Shown piece by piece: positions 38,601-63,800 of a DNA stretch of 64,000 nt (within the stretch, counting starts at the first letter, position 1; the number at the start of each line of letters is the position of its first letter). The translations under genes and the position numbers were made by a program. A model generated the notes under the pieces. That model did no database searches and was not told the DNA's origin. It was given only the letters and a program-made list of their open reading frames with translations. This stretch comes from Dromaius novaehollandiae (taxonomy: Eukaryota; Chordata; Aves; Casuariiformes; Dromaiidae), in the NCBI RefSeq assembly GCF_036370855.1, contig NC_088103.1, positions 15,253,404 to 15,317,403 on the forward strand, written 5' to 3'.

Positions 38601-41600
38601 TCATTGACTTCAATATTCAGTTTGTTAAAGAGAAATGCAGGAGGGACAGCTCTACATATGTATGTTTGTTTAAGGAAAGACTTATTTTCAAATCTTGTAT
38701 TCATCCAGGGTCATTATCATTACTTTCAGCTGCATCTACTGTGTATGTAAAGCTGTAATTCTAATTTATTCCAGAATGCTCTGACAGAGTGGCAAAAACA
38801 GACATAATTGGCTTGCTCAGGAAGAAAGACCAGTAATGACATACGTAATAGATGTACTGCAAAACAACAACAACATAGCATTGTGCTACATTAAAACAAG
38901 TAACTCCTTTTTAATACAACTCAGTTTGCCATGCTTATTATTCTAGAGATTCTGCAGTGGACAACACGGCGATGTGCAGACAGATGTGTCAACAGATGCG
39001 GTGATGATGCATGTTTGCTGTCATTAATTTAACACAGGCAAATAACCTAGTCAAAGAGCACTTAATGTTACATAAAATTTGCTGAGTGGTTTTTGAGTGT
39101 ACTCTGCTAGATGCTGGTTTGACCATAACAGTATCTTATTAAAAATAAGTAGAGATGCACCTCTAGAGTCTACTTGAAAAACTACTTTTATAAATAGGCG
39201 CAACTCTGCAATCAAGCTTCTGCTCTCACAAGTGGAAACAATACCATGTATTTTAAATTAGCTATTAACTCAGCTATCATCCACAAAACAGCTGTTAGAA
39301 TAACACATTGAGACTGGCATTGGTTGAGGTCCAGTAGACTGTTATATCCAACTGAACGGAAAAAAGAAATGAAATAGTTTTGCAATATATTAATTTCAAT
39401 GCATGTGTAATCTTCAAAAAAATGAAACTTCATTGGAAACTATGTACAAGAGGCCACCTTATTCACTAAGAAGTGCTCTCCCCTTCCCTAGAGAGCAGGA
39501 ATTCTTTTATGAAGAGACATTAACATTCTTTTCCCTTCTAAGTGAAAGTACATCTGAAAAAAAGTGAGAAGTAAAAGAATACTGCAAAGATGATGTCAAT
39601 ATGATAAAAAAATCTTTTCAAATACATTGCCAAAGTTTTCTCCCACCCTCCCACAGCCAGAAAATGCCCATGATTTGTAAAGATAAAAAGTTACTGCAAA
39701 AAAGCCAAAGACCAACAAAGTGACACTGACTTAATGAATTGCTACAATAGCAAGGAGATTCATGAAGTAGTCCTTATCTTCCCACACTTGCCTCGTCCCC
39801 CTTTCCCAGGTCAATTTTATCTAACCCGAGGTCACAGCTAGCCAGGGACCTAATTCCACAGACAGCCGTGACTGTCCCGTTCTCCAGGCCTGTCAGCTTT
39901 GCCAGGACAGGCCCCGAGAGCAAGCTCCCCACCAGGCCATTGAAGCATACCAATTTAAACCAACTTATCATCTGTAGCCCTTTTTTCTCTTCAGCTGTAT
40001 CCTCATGATACAGTGCTGTGTGAATAAACATGCAGGACACATGGCATCGGTGGGAAATCAGGTGATGGCAGGCAGCACAGCCTGCCCCACAGGCACTCCC
40101 ACATTCGTCATAACCCACGAGCTAAGTGCAATCACAGGGAAGTATGGGCTAGTCTTCACAACCAACAGCAGACTCAAACCCGCAAGGTAAGAGGCAGCAC
40201 TAGCATCCTCGTTTGTCACTCATTACAAGAGGGGGCATTCGACCTCATGCTGAGGTATTCAAGCTTTAAAATGCTTACCAACCTTGGTTCACAAGCATGA
40301 GACACTGGTAACTCAACACAAAGAAAATGAATGACTGGTTCACGTTACGCAAATGTTTCCACAGTTTTCATGAGGTTAAAAGAGACAGGATAGTAGGGCA
40401 ATGCACAGTAACGTTTTCCAACGCAAGCAGCACAATGCAGTATTGGATGAATGGTGTTTGATGAGCATGCCAACGTCTCTGGAAGGGGACTCTCTCAGGA
40501 GGAAGGAGAGCTTGCACATGGGGAAACCTTCACTGTGTACACGCTGCACGCCGTGTAGTCACAGGCATTGACAACACCATGAAGGTCAAGTTCAAGGAGA
40601 CTTCCAGGGCGGGGGGTGGGGAGAGGAGGAGAAAACTAGCAAGGATTCATCTGTGCAGGCATTTCCGACCACAAACCAGTTATCTGTATGTTCGTTATAA
40701 ATTCTCACCAGGTGTCTGAGGCCCAACCTCACATCATTGTCCATCTCCAGATAGAAAAGGGAAAGAAGATGGGGGGAGAAAAAAAAGGATCAAAATAGTA
40801 AGGCTAATAATGTATTTAATATTTCACTCTTTTTAACAAACATTTTAACAAACAAACTTTTTGTATTTCTTGTTTGAAATAGTAAATTGTAGCCACTGCA
40901 GGACCAAGTAGGACAGCCCTGAAAAGTATGCTGTTTTCAGACTTCACCTGTTACATCTAAAATGACCTGGTGAGGGTATAGAGTATTCTTTGACAAAATA
41001 AAGATTAAATCCACTAAGGTTCTGTTCCAAAACTCACTAAAAGTAATGGAATTCCTTACATTGCTTTCAACAGCTTTTAAATTCTAAATTGTATGTAGTC
41101 CATAAGGGATGCAATTTTTCACTCTACTGAGCCCAAAGCAAAGCAGTGCTACCCTTTAACAGTCTGATTTACTCTAGTGGAGCATCAGGCATAACAGATT
41201 GCTCTATCATCCTCCTCCTTCACCATTCCAGCCTATTCAAATCCAAATCTCAAAACATCTCATTTTTCCTATGATGCCAGGAGTACAAGAGCAAGCTGGC
41301 ACAGGAGGCACAAGGAGATGCTTCTACAGCCTGTTCCTCACCCACCAGCAGTTGCCTTGCATAGCCTCTCTTCTCCACTCGCTTCAGCTATTCAAAAGCC
41401 TCAAAAAACTATTACTCCTATTAGCCATAAATGTTTCAATTAAAAACTGAATTTTCAAAAGGTTTCAGCATCCTCATTTAGGGCTATATTTAGGAAACAC
41501 CCAAGCTCCTATTTTGGCATGAGAAAAGAAGTGGTTAAATCATTAAAAAAGTTCAGCATATTGAAAATCTGGCCATCAGTTTCCCAGAAGAGAACTGTTG

Positions 41601-44242
41601 GATACTGAATACTTCTGAAAATAGTACTTACTACATTGAGTAAATTGGATATTTTCTACTAAAGTGGTTACAAATACAGTTCTGAACTTACAATAATCAG
41701 GAGGAAACGTTCCAATTTTACAGAAGAATTGATAGATTTTCCACAATATTAGCACCTGGGATTCCGTAATATTTTGCTAATATTGAGAATAGGAAACAGC
41801 TTATTTCTGGTATTATAAAATGATTTAAATTCAAGGGATAAAAAAATTTACAAATTGCTAGTTAGTAAGTTACTAATAGTAATATTTTTTTCTTCAGGAT
41901 GAGATACAGTCAACACCTTTCAAAAGAAGCTGTTTAAATTTAAAATATACCATCTTATGTGTCCTAAATTGTTTTTGCTGCAGAGGAATCATAGGCCCAT
42001 TCACCAAAACACTTCAGTACACAAGCAGCTTTTGATTTGTGCTTTATATCTGTCGGTTTCAAAGTAACTAAATTTTGATTCTACCATTAAAATGAATGGC
42101 AGTTTTTTAATTGATTTAAGTGAGGTCAGGATCAAACTCTTTCTTAATTTCATGTGCATGCTTAAATGTTTAGTTGGATCAAGGCCTAGGGAACTTTACA
42201 AAGCACAAGAACTAAAAAAAAAATCTTGAAAAAACAGTCACTTTTTATGTTTTTTATTTTAAACTTTTACTGAAATGTATGATTTCATTATTGCTGAACA
42301 TTCAATACCGCCTCAAAAAAAATCAACTTTAAAACACCACTGTAGGCCGAGATAAAGTATACAAACGTGAGCTCTGTAAACACTTTGTGAAGAATCTAAA
42401 AGAATCCAGGCACATTAAGGCTCCAATTCAGTAAAACACATATGCTCATGCCAAGCACATGAGTAACCAGAGAAATTCTCTGGGACAGGTCATGTAATGC
42501 AACTTACTCAAGTACTTAAATTCATTACCAAACTGGAACTTTAAACAGGTTGTTTCTTTCAGGGTGCCCTGCACTGCAACAGTAATTTTTTTAATGCTTA
42601 TTTCTGTCCAGGATATATTTTTTTTCCCTGCAATTTATTCTAAGTAAGTCCAGATCATATCCTTAAGAATCCTATTTGCATGTTTTTCTTACAACTCTGA
42701 GAAAAATTAAACCAAACACAAAAATCCCTTCCTCGCACATAGGGAAATATGCTGGACCTGCCCTGCAACGCTTCAATACTACTTCGGCCAGCAGACGCCT
42801 GGGTCCAGTGTCATTAACCATGGGGATGACATATCATTTTTAAATCCATTACAGCCTTGACCTAAATCTGGGCTGATAATAGCAAGACTTTACTGATTTC
42901 AGTGGATTCTGGATGAGCAGACTATCTGTGCCCAGATGTTACAGAGTATCTGCTTCACTGTTAGGGACTTCTAAGGAGAAAATTCTGTTTCTTCACTCAT
43001 GTAAATAACCAACATTGAGTTAGTTAAGATGCCCTTTCAGCTATTGCCAGTTTCTGTACAAGGCAATTCATTTATCCTCCTCTTTTTTCTGTAACTGATT
43101 CTTCCCATTTGTACTTTGTCATCCCATAACATCAAACTTTGCACTCTAGGATGACTGATTCCTAACAGCGCTTTGCTGATTTAAAGATGCTAGTTAAATG
43201 AAGTTTCTAAGCTTACCATATCCAAAGTTAGTTTGAAACTGAATTTCTAAGTGGCATTAAAATGCATTATCTTGCCAATGTTTTCATTATTTATTTTCCC
43301 CAGAAAACTTTATTTATTCTTAGAATAGTAGAATACAATACAGTGGTACAAACAAATGATCATTCATATGCAACTGAGCAAAAAAGTACAAAGATTTCAG
43401 ACATGTCATAAAATACAGAAAAAAGAATTTAAAAAACCAAGATAAAATATAGAGGACATGCAATGAACGGAAAATAAAATATCTGTTTGATGATCTCATG
43501 TTTCCTTTCACTCTCAAAAGGAACCATCCCAGGGGAAATCAAATTGCCAGATTAAAAAACAACAACAAAAAGGAGACAAGATAAATGAAATGACAAAGGA
43601 AAAACAACAAAGAAAGTAAAAATAATGGTGTAAGCATAGGACTCTTTAATAATCAAAAACAACATTGCTGACACCATGCTGAAGGTGTGGAAGGCTGCCA
43701 TGGAATAGGATCTGGTTGGAGATGTGAAGTGAGGCGAATGCGGTGCAGATCACAATTCTTAGCAGGGACAAATTTTGTTCCATTGGACTCGTATTTCTTA
43801 GCTCGTATTTCCACTTCTGAGGTACACTGGGTTTCACATTCTTCTAATGCCAAAGAAGAGGCCTAGTGGGTAATACTCAGATGGCTAAAGCTGGAAGTGC
43901 AGATTTCTGAGGTAGGCTGGAATTTGTGCATCATCAAAATGGAAACAGGGGAACTTAAGGCTGATCACATAAAGGCTGCCCTTGCCAGAGATGCAGGTTT
44001 TCTGTCTTTCATCCTGCATACTGCCAAGGTATGTGTAACAATTTTTAGTGGAATTTTGCTACCTCCAAGTATCCTGTAGAGTTAGAAAGCATTGTGGAGT
44101 TTAGACTTTCTGAAATCCAGTAACATTCAAAAAATTGTTTTGCTGGGAGTAGCAGGAAAACAGTAATGGTAAGACTGTCACTAGTACATAAGACTGTTAC
44201 CTCTCTGGACAGTACCTGAGTTGCTGCCCTCTTTTAATCATT

Positions 44243-44278
44243 AAAAAAAGAGAAAAGAAGAAAAAAAAGAGGAAAAAG
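44243..44278 (+). repeat. Homopurine tract, 36 bases
   Basis: Pure A/G stretch in the long GRID1 intron. On the transcribed minus strand it reads as a pyrimidine tract. Confidence 0.8.
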
Positions 44279-47200
44279 TGAAACAGAGAAGAGAGTCTGT
44301 CGAGTAGAGTGATTTTGCAGAACAATCAGGAAGTTAAGAAATCACAAACTAAGCTGCAAAGAGTGTGATTGTTAAAGAACTGTAAATATGTGGTTTGGCA
44401 GATCTAACTCCACTCTTAGGACTGGAGTTAATGGAGGAACGAGTTATGAGGCAATGACTAGTAGCAATTCAGTAGGTGGAAAATGATGCTATTTCTTATC
44501 CTGTAAAAAACCTAAATCTCCATGCAATACAAGATCACAAACATGCTGGGTGCAGTTGCTGACACACTCTCATTGCTAGTGGTTGCGCAGTCTATTTGGA
44601 AAAAATATATTTCTGATTTATAACACAAATTATTCAAGCTAAAAAAGAATCAAAACAAGAATTTCTTGAGATCCTTTTAACATTGTCTTTCAAGATCTGC
44701 ATTAACAATAAATGGATCGATCTCCTTTCTTATGGAAGATGCAACACGTATCAGTTCCCAGCAAATAAATCATTCTATATATCCTAAAGTGACAAATCTT
44801 CCTTGACATGACGTTGCTTGTTAATTTGTTTTTAGTGAATACATCTTGGATGTAGTGAAAATTACAGACATTCAATGTTTTTCTCCACAAGTAATATGAT
44901 ATTTTATCTTTGCTTCTAAGTTTTCATTGTTTTGGAGTACAGTATGTGGACAATCAAGGAGTCATTTCTTAATAGCTTTGAAGAGAACTCAGAAGTAATA
45001 AACTTCAAGGGGAACAGTAAAGTGCAGTAAAACACAGCTGATAAAGCACAGAAGATGCTGCTGAGTCCATTACAGTAAGCAGCTATACTGGATCATAATG
45101 ACAATGAACATTTGAAAACTGTCTTTTAGTCTGTCGAATGAAATAAAAGATAGCAACAACCTGATGATGTGGGAAAGCCCTTGCCAGTTAAATGACCCAA
45201 ATTATATTTGAGTTTACTGGGATCATGAAATAAATGCGCAGGACTCAGAGCAAGAAGATACATACATACAGAGACAATTATTCAAAGCTCCACATTTCTA
45301 GGCTACCAGGTTTAAATATCTTCACCTGATTGCTCAGTTAGTTACTCAACTCCTGACTCCCCGACTGAACAGGGAGTCCAAAATGAGTATTAATTTTCAT
45401 TTTTTATTTTACAACTCCCCAAATTTCTGAAGTTTATCAGAGTCAAAAGATTAGCTAACAAGTATTGTAGACTGAATAGCAGTTGTGTAAATTCAACATT
45501 TTAATACATAGAGATAGATGCTGGCAAAAATTCATGGTGAGTATGGGATGGTTGGGCTTAACAGTAATTAGAAAAGAATGATGATAAGTTCTAGAAAATC
45601 TAACAAAAAAAGATGACCAAATGTAAATTTCTCTGAAATAATTGGAAATAAATAAGGGCATTTAAACATTACCAAGCATCTTTCCAGCTTTAATAGATTA
45701 TAAACATGAGCCCTAATAGGAGAACCTGACATGGTATTGCAAGTATACAATTTTCCTAATGCCATTGGAGCTAATCCTTCTTTTGTTAATTTGATTTGGT
45801 AAGGATGAAGTGAAGCATTAGAAGGCATCACATTAAGATTCTTACAGAAGAAAACATTAGAATCATTTTTATAAATCTGCTTCAAATAGAATAAAAATAT
45901 CCTATATTAACATCATGGGGAAAAAAAAGCAACACAGACTTCATTCTTCTAGCAAGAAATCTCACTAGTCCTTGCACAACAGAATTGTGAGACGAAGGCA
46001 ACTAAGTGTATATTTTGGGAAAGTAAAGGAAGTCCATCTTTCCTGGAGGTTTATCTTCAGGAACTCACTTAATGAGTGGAAACAGTATTACTTTTTAATT
46101 GCAGGGAGGGAGCCGGGGGGATTTTGTTGGTAAGCAAAGAATATAAAAAACAGTTTCAATATTCTTCTGATTGGAAGTAGACTCTGTCTGACGTAACTCT
46201 TCCTGTAAAGATGCTACAAATGTAGATCAAAGCAGTGCCAAAGTCCAAGTTACACTGTCGAGATTTTAAAAACAGATTTCCTGTCACCTCAGTTATATAT
46301 ATAGTTAACACTGCATTTTTTCACTCATCCTGATTAAGAACTGTAATTTATACCAAACAGACATCTGAGTCCTTGAACACCTCAATGTATTGCCTCAGGC
46401 TGACCTCCACGAAAGCTGAAGGAATACGAAGTGGAAGAGGAAAATGCAAGGATTGGCAAATATCAACACCTTAATCACAGCTGGAAGCATTTCTCCAATG
46501 CTAATGAAGGCTGTGCCCTTTCTTATAGTCACCGACTTTGCACTGACCCTGGACACACCAAGTGGTAGTCTCTAAAAATTGCTCTCTTCCTCTCCAGCAG
46601 TCAGTAAGGCTGCCCAGCCCTGCCATGACTGGGCATTTGTCTTTCCAACATCTCTGGCTGTCAAGCCGGCACTAGTGCATGACCCTAGTGCGTGGGTCAA
46701 GCCCGAGAGAAAACAATACACAGGGGCTCCACAACTTATGGCTGCTTCTCACTGAATCCTCGATCCATTATAATTTTCTACAATTGATTTACAAAGCTCT
46801 TAATACGATCAGGTCACAGTAGCCAAAGCACTGCCTTCTTTTCTGCTGTCTCATGATGGCTATTATAGAGGATGCTGTTATTTTTCCACATGAGGTGACC
46901 ACTGAAGTCTAGGTATCATCTTAGGCTGCCAGAGAATGAGCCCTTTCTCAGCAGAAAATGGTCAAGAGAAAAAATCCAACTTCCACAATTTTTAGGTGAT
47001 ACCACAACACTCCCATTTTTCCAAAGGCTTCCCAAAAGCAGGAAGAAAAGCAAATCAGCAGCACAACTCAAGTCTACAGCTGTTACTGAACTAAAGACTT
47101 GGATGGAGTATCAGATATTGCTAAGAGGAAGATTTTCATGTTTTGTATATGCCCTACATGCTGTAGCTCTATTGCAACTACTGCTGTAGCAGTACTGGAG

Positions 47201-48028
47201 GATACACAGTTGCAAAAAAGAGCTATCCCTAAATACACTCCTGAAACCACCTCCTCTTGTCACTTTGGGTCCCCACAGCTCAGTTATCGTTCTCGATTCC
47301 TGCCTCTCTAGCAGCGGGGTCCTCATGCATTCAGTGTTCCTGTTATCCCTGGATTCTGTGCTTTCCAAACTTTTGAACCCTGGTTCCCATAAATATTTTG
47401 AAAATTGTCAGCCAATCTATACAACACTGTCTCTTCTGAAGCTGCATTTCTTGTCTTGATTACAGCAGCTTTCAGCAATCCCACTTCATTCCCTCCTCAT
47501 CAGTACATAAATAAAATACCTCTGCTACCTGATCTACCAAGAAATATCTGCCACACTCGCTACACACTCACTGACTACTTTACCTAAGTATATTTTATGA
47601 TCACCCTTCTCTCCAGCTACTCTGACCTGTTCCAGCGATGCTTTTAGCTCCCTGCATTTCGGTGCACCAAGCGGCCCTCTCCAGGACCCCCCTTTACATT
47701 CAGTCCTGCCTGCCCCTTGTGCCTTCCCTACGCTTTCCTCCTCCGCTGACTCTCCCTGGAGAGCCTCATCCGTCTGCCCTTTGTCGGGAACACTCACTTT
47801 CTCTTTCAACTTTAACACCTGCTCGTTCCAGGACTCCCACTGACTTTGTTCCCTTTCTCGCAACAGCACCCACAAGGCCGACCTTTCCTGAGCCTGCTCG
47901 CGTGTGTTGTGCCTGGGGTTAATCCGCCTTGCTTAACCTACACCGACTGTGCTTGAAGGTCAGACCAATTCCCACACATACGTGATCTTCCTGAGTACAG
48001 CTCTACCGTATGGATAACTTCAGAATGC

Positions 48029-48052
48029 TTTTTTTTTTTTTTTTTAAAAAAA
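48029..48052 (+). repeat. T17 then A7 run
   Basis: A T17 run passes directly into A7 at the right edge of a pyrimidine-rich region, and could mark the border of an old insertion. Confidence 0.85.
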
Positions 48053-49758
48053 GGAAGATTGAAAGTATTTTATTGTTCGTCATGAAAACTGCAAAAGAGG
48101 ATGTGAAGAGCAACCCTTATCTAGAACACACTGGGGGGAAGGGGAAGGAGGACGGGCATAGGAAGGGGAGAAAAAAATAATGCTTTACATAATAAGAGGG
48201 CTGGGGAGGGCAGGGATCTGTACTAACTCTTGTTACAGATATAAAACAAGACTTGAAAGGGACAGGCAAAAGAAAGAAAATATTTAAGAACAGGAAGAGA
48301 GATTCTTCTTCAGAGAGAGAATTTAAAAAATTTTGCAATATTTTGCAAATATTTTGCACCTATATGCAACTGTGCCTTTGCGGCATATTCTCTTCTCACT
48401 TTACAAAGATGCACAAGGGTGAGTCCCTGAGCATAGAGAGGAGAATGCACTCCAGAGTATGGCAAGACAAATGCTTGTGCACATGCAGCGCTAGGACACT
48501 TCAACCCACATCCCAGCCCCTCATCCTGCCAGGCATTCACAGCAAAAAGTGAGCTATCTGCTACCAAGGTTTAGGCCTGAGCAATGTTAATGCACAGCAG
48601 GGCCTTCAGAGCTACAGCGGGAGTGAATTCTGCATGGCAGCAGGGCAAAATGCTACAGTGTTCAACCAAAGACAGCAAACAACTCAATATGCATTTCTGT
48701 TTATCACCACTTTTCTTACAAGCAACACTATGTACTTCTGCTCTCCCTGTGCTTGCTTTTGGAGTGCTGCACCGTGCACAGCAGAGACATACTTCCTTTT
48801 AGCAACATTTCCCTTTCTCTATTACACGCTGTGGAGCCACAGGCAAGGGACTTTGCAGCCTCGTCCCACAAACCCAACACAGATGTTTATCACTGAACCC
48901 TCGACGGATGAATTCAAATGCGATAAGCAGGAACTCAGAAGAGTGGGATCTTACTGATAAATATTTCACAACATCACAGACTGCAACATGTCTCTTCAGC
49001 TCCCACTTGCCAGCATTGCTTACAGGTGATAGGTACGTCAATTACTGTAATACTCCTGGCAACCTGAGAAACATAGATTGGAATTGATGGGCTATGTACT
49101 ATTTTCCAGCTGTAGTGCAGCTCGCTGCTATTATTTGCTTGTAACAAACATCTGTTCCAAGATGGAAGTACCTACAAATGCCTCGGTGTTTCAAAAATTA
49201 CAAGAGGTTAGTTTGTTAAACATTTAATCTATGTAAATAAATACAGGCTTCATGCAAGACAGATCAGAGTATGGACTGATTATTTTATCATGGTGTTACT
49301 AACTATTACTTGCTACTGCAGCAAGAAATCTTTAAAAACAAGACATTCTCAGATGTATTTTCCTAGGTAAAATATTTCATATGCAGGTTACTCAGAGGCT
49401 CTTAGTTTTAGAAATAAAACTTATTTCAAAAGAAAGGAAGCATTTAAACAGTGTCATGGCAATATGGCTTATTCAATTAATAACTAGATTGCTTATTTTT
49501 AATTGTTCATGTACCTCTTCAAACTCAGCCTGGGTCAGGCATGAAGAAAAATGGCTACCAGCTGCTGGCAGCTGCATCACCTGCACAGTTATGGACCCAG
49601 TTCTCACAGCCAGTGGATGGGGTCTTAAGTCACAAAAAACATCAACCACAGTTGGCACGACTCGGTGCCAATGACTGGCCTCCCTGTCACTCTTAGCAGA
49701 GAGGCTGAGGGCATGTTTCTGAACTACTCTCTTACCCCTAAAGGTGGTCTCTCCAGGT

Positions 49759-49795
<37 letters not shown>

Positions 49796-49988
49796 TTTGC
49801 ACTGCTGCTGCCCATGCTGTATCTGCTCTATAAATAAATAGAGGACTTTAGTCTCCAGGGCTGTCAGTTTGGCACCTTCCATGTGCACAAAAGACAGGCT
49901 TTGTGGGTTGGTTTGTTTGTTTGTTTTAGAAACAACCACCCAAAAAGTTATATGCAAAGTTTAGTATGGCAAATCAAAATAAGCCAAA

Positions 49989-49994
49989 TTTATT
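49989..49994 (-). terminator. Intronic polyadenylation signal after the M4 exon
   Basis: AATAAA on the minus strand lies 56 bases beyond an in-frame TAA that is reached when the weak donor of the M4 exon is not used. A GU-rich stretch on the minus strand at 49929-49942 sits about 50-60 bases further on, the usual distance for a downstream element. The stop, hexamer and GU-rich element are in the order needed for an alternative last exon. No transcript evidence is available here. Confidence 0.4.
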
Positions 49995-50052
49995 GTACGA
50001 GAGCACCTAAATCCCACAACTTCTTGCTCTCTCTTTGTGTTTTCTACTTTTA

Positions 50053-60644
<10,592 letters not shown>

Positions 60645-60840
60645 CTTCCTGATGCCTTCAGAAGGGTTCGATACACAATTATCTGCCCCATTATTCTTAC
60701 TGATCGTCCTCCACAGTTCAGCAAATGTGTTATCCTGCTCCAAGGGGTTTGTCCCTTTCGCTTTGAAGTATTCATACACTGCTGAATCCCTGACTGTACC
60801 ATAAGATATATCCATTTGTTTGGACAGATCCTGAAATGTT
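60645..60840 (-). CDS. GRID1: GRID1 coding exon: start of the S2 ligand-binding segment
   Basis: This exon of 196 bases encodes 65 residues, beginning [19 protein letters not shown] and ending SEGIRK. The first base completes an Arg codon split with the previous exon. The stretch directly follows the M3 gating helix in GluD receptors and forms the first part of S2, the lower lobe of the clamshell ligand-binding domain. The [18 protein letters not shown] and NTFAELW blocks are characteristic of delta receptors. The acceptor is TTTCAG at 60841-60846 and the donor is a strong AAG/GTAAGA, with the intron starting at 60644. The exon joins in phase 0 to the exon at 51975-52141, so IRK runs into AKKG as in other GluD1 proteins. 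In a 16-exon gene model it is probably exon 13; that number is inferred. Confidence 0.96.
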
Positions 60841-63800
60841 CTGAAATTCAAGTGATATTGAGATGTTAGTGTTATATGGTACATTACTGAGATTTCATTC
60901 ATTAAATGATTTCTTTCTATGTCTGTCTTTAGACAGAAAGAAAGCACTTACCCTTGCCAAGTCATAGTTGCATATCTCTTTCCTTCACCATAAAAGAAAA
61001 CCATAGAATAATTTAATTGTATTGAAATCATATTAATTTAATTATACCTGAGCTTTTTTTCCCCCAGTCAAGATTTTTTTTTGAACAGATAACATTCATG
61101 TTAAATAGCATGATGCCAGCACAGGAATGCAGTGTGATAAAAACTTACTGAAGCATGGGGAAAACTAAGATTACAAATGTAAATTCCTACTCACATCAGA
61201 ATCACCAAAAATACCTCACAGAATTCAGTGGAATTAGTTTGCAGTTACACCAATACTCCATTTGACTCCAAATCAATAACAATGTTTTAAACAAATAAAT
61301 AAATGCTGTAGTTCCAATTTCCACTAAGTCTCGCTCTCTCTCTTTTCACAGCCTCTGGTAAAACAGACATTTTTCATTCACACAGAGACATAACTTTCAT
61401 TTACTCATCATACCACTGTGGAAGTGTAAATGGGCCTCAACATGAGTGACTGTGAATGCGCCATTTATTTTCAAATTGTACAGAATGTAATTCACTCCTG
61501 TTTAACAGCCTTTTCTGCACAGAAAGGTGTAAATCACCGCTTGTGTGACTGAAAACTAGGCCAAGTTTCAAAACATTTAAGGTGGTATCACTGCCATCAA
61601 AAGAAGCATCCTATCCATTTTCCACCTTCAGTCATTTATTTCCATTCCTGCGTCCCCTTCCTTTGTCCTAAAGTGTTACTTCTGTATAGCTGCACAATTT
61701 TTTTTATCTATGCATATATACACACAAACCCACATACAGTTATTAACACCACATGCTGTAGCAGGAACTAAGCTGTACCTCATAAATAATGCTTTATTTC
61801 ATGCTTTGTAAACGTATAACCTCACATAGTAACAACGTCTTCTTCAGATGCTTCTGACCAGACAACTAAGACTGTTTGAGACCAGTCAGACTAAAGCAAC
61901 CCTGTTTCCCCCACCAAAGACTTCCTTTTCCCAAAACAACCTTTTAGAAAAAGAAGCCTCCTCAAAACATTCGAAAAGCAGAACTTGCCCCTCTCATGCC
62001 ACCTCGCACCAGCCTCCAACTCCTTCAACCACAAAAGGAAAACATTTTGTCTTTCAGCTCTCCCAGAGGATGAACAATTTCCTCAAAATCCTCCTAAGGA
62101 GCCTTCTTTTGACCCATGATCTGAAGTTGTCTTCCACAGCTGAAGACTCTGATAAAAAACATTTTCCTGCCTCCCTCTTCTCTGTTGCACTGCAGGGCTC
62201 CCATTGTTTGCACCTCACATCACTGCGAGATCCCATACACCACTATTTGAAGCAAAGCAATCTGAGCACGTACACAATGCTATATAAACACCTTTAGAAA
62301 AGTCTTTCATATTCCCCATCATGTCACCTCCAGGCCTTCAAGTCACCTCCTAATGCCCCCATTTCACCTGGATGCACCGTGTGAGTCTACCAGCTCTGAT
62401 CCCAGAGTTGCAGCTCAGCAGGGACCTCCTCTTTCACCCCACCAAAAGTCTTCATGCTCTGAGGCTGCTTCTAACATTTTAAGTGGTTTAAGTTCTTAAA
62501 TTGTGTTAAGGACTTTTATCATTTTAAGCTGTTAAGCAGCTTTAAGTAAGACTGTATGAACAGTTTTCCTCTATATTCATTGCACACATGCGGATTTGGG
62601 CTAACTCTGGGACTTACATCAAAATCCAAACCTCCTCTTATTTCTGTGGCTCTGTATATGCCACTTTGGCAAAATACAAAATGAATGCCCTGGAGGTTGC
62701 TGGACATGAAAAATTCTAATGAAAAATAAGAGAATTTGTGTCAGTCTTTTCTCTCTCTCTGTTTAATAACCCTGAAAGATTTATTTTGGTCTCCTAAATG
62801 TTTCCTAGACATTTCATTGTACAAGGCCACTTTTCCTTCAATCTTATCTAAATGATTACATGCCACATTCAGTTCCTTCCTAAAAACAACAACAACAACA
62901 AAAAAAAACAACAAAAAAAAACCCCAACCAACCAACAAACAAACAAAACCCCCACTTTATCATATCACATGGAATTGGTTACATTCTGGGGATGGATGAT
63001 CTGACTTTCAACAGACACATTTGTATTACATGTATAAACATCTAAGAAAGGAATTTGATATGCACCAGAGCATTTCTGTAGCAACCTTTCCACATGAAGT
63101 TTGGTGTACAGATTTCAGTGTATATATGAGTGCATACACATTAGAAGCACACCAGAAGAAACATGTTTAGCTAATGTTCAACACAACGCTGAGCTGATTG
63201 TAACTTTACAAATGTCTACTATTCATGAAGACATTCTGTCTGCTTGAAAATTTGAGAATGAGAGTTCGGACATTTAAAGAAATAAAAAACTGTAGTTTAG
63301 TAATGTTGGTATTTTCTCGATTGCTTTTACTGGCTCTGTGACTGCGGAAGGATCTTAAAATTTGGCAGCTTTTTTTTGTCAGAAATATGCCTTTTGTTTT
63401 AGCTAAATTATATTTTATCGACAGCCTGTACTCTACAAAAGCACAGTACATCTTACATTTTGGACAGCACATGCTCTTCAATAGTCTAAACATTCCAGTG
63501 CACAGTGAGCAAACTCTGGGTTTAAATTAAGTGCTTTGCTGGACCACAGCTTGAACAAATAATCAGTACTGGTGGCAGTGAGGGAATTCCATCTAATATT
63601 TAAGTGCAGTCTTTGCCTGGGTGTTGCGAACGAGATAACTGCCATCCCTGGCAGTGCTTCTGCTTTTTCCAATTAAAAATACCAATGTTTTTTGTTCTAG
63701 GAAATCATAAACACCAAACAAAGTGACAGCTTGGGACGTAGATGACGAACTATGCTACTCGAGTGTGAAACTGAAGTTTGAAGACAGATTCAATTTCCTT

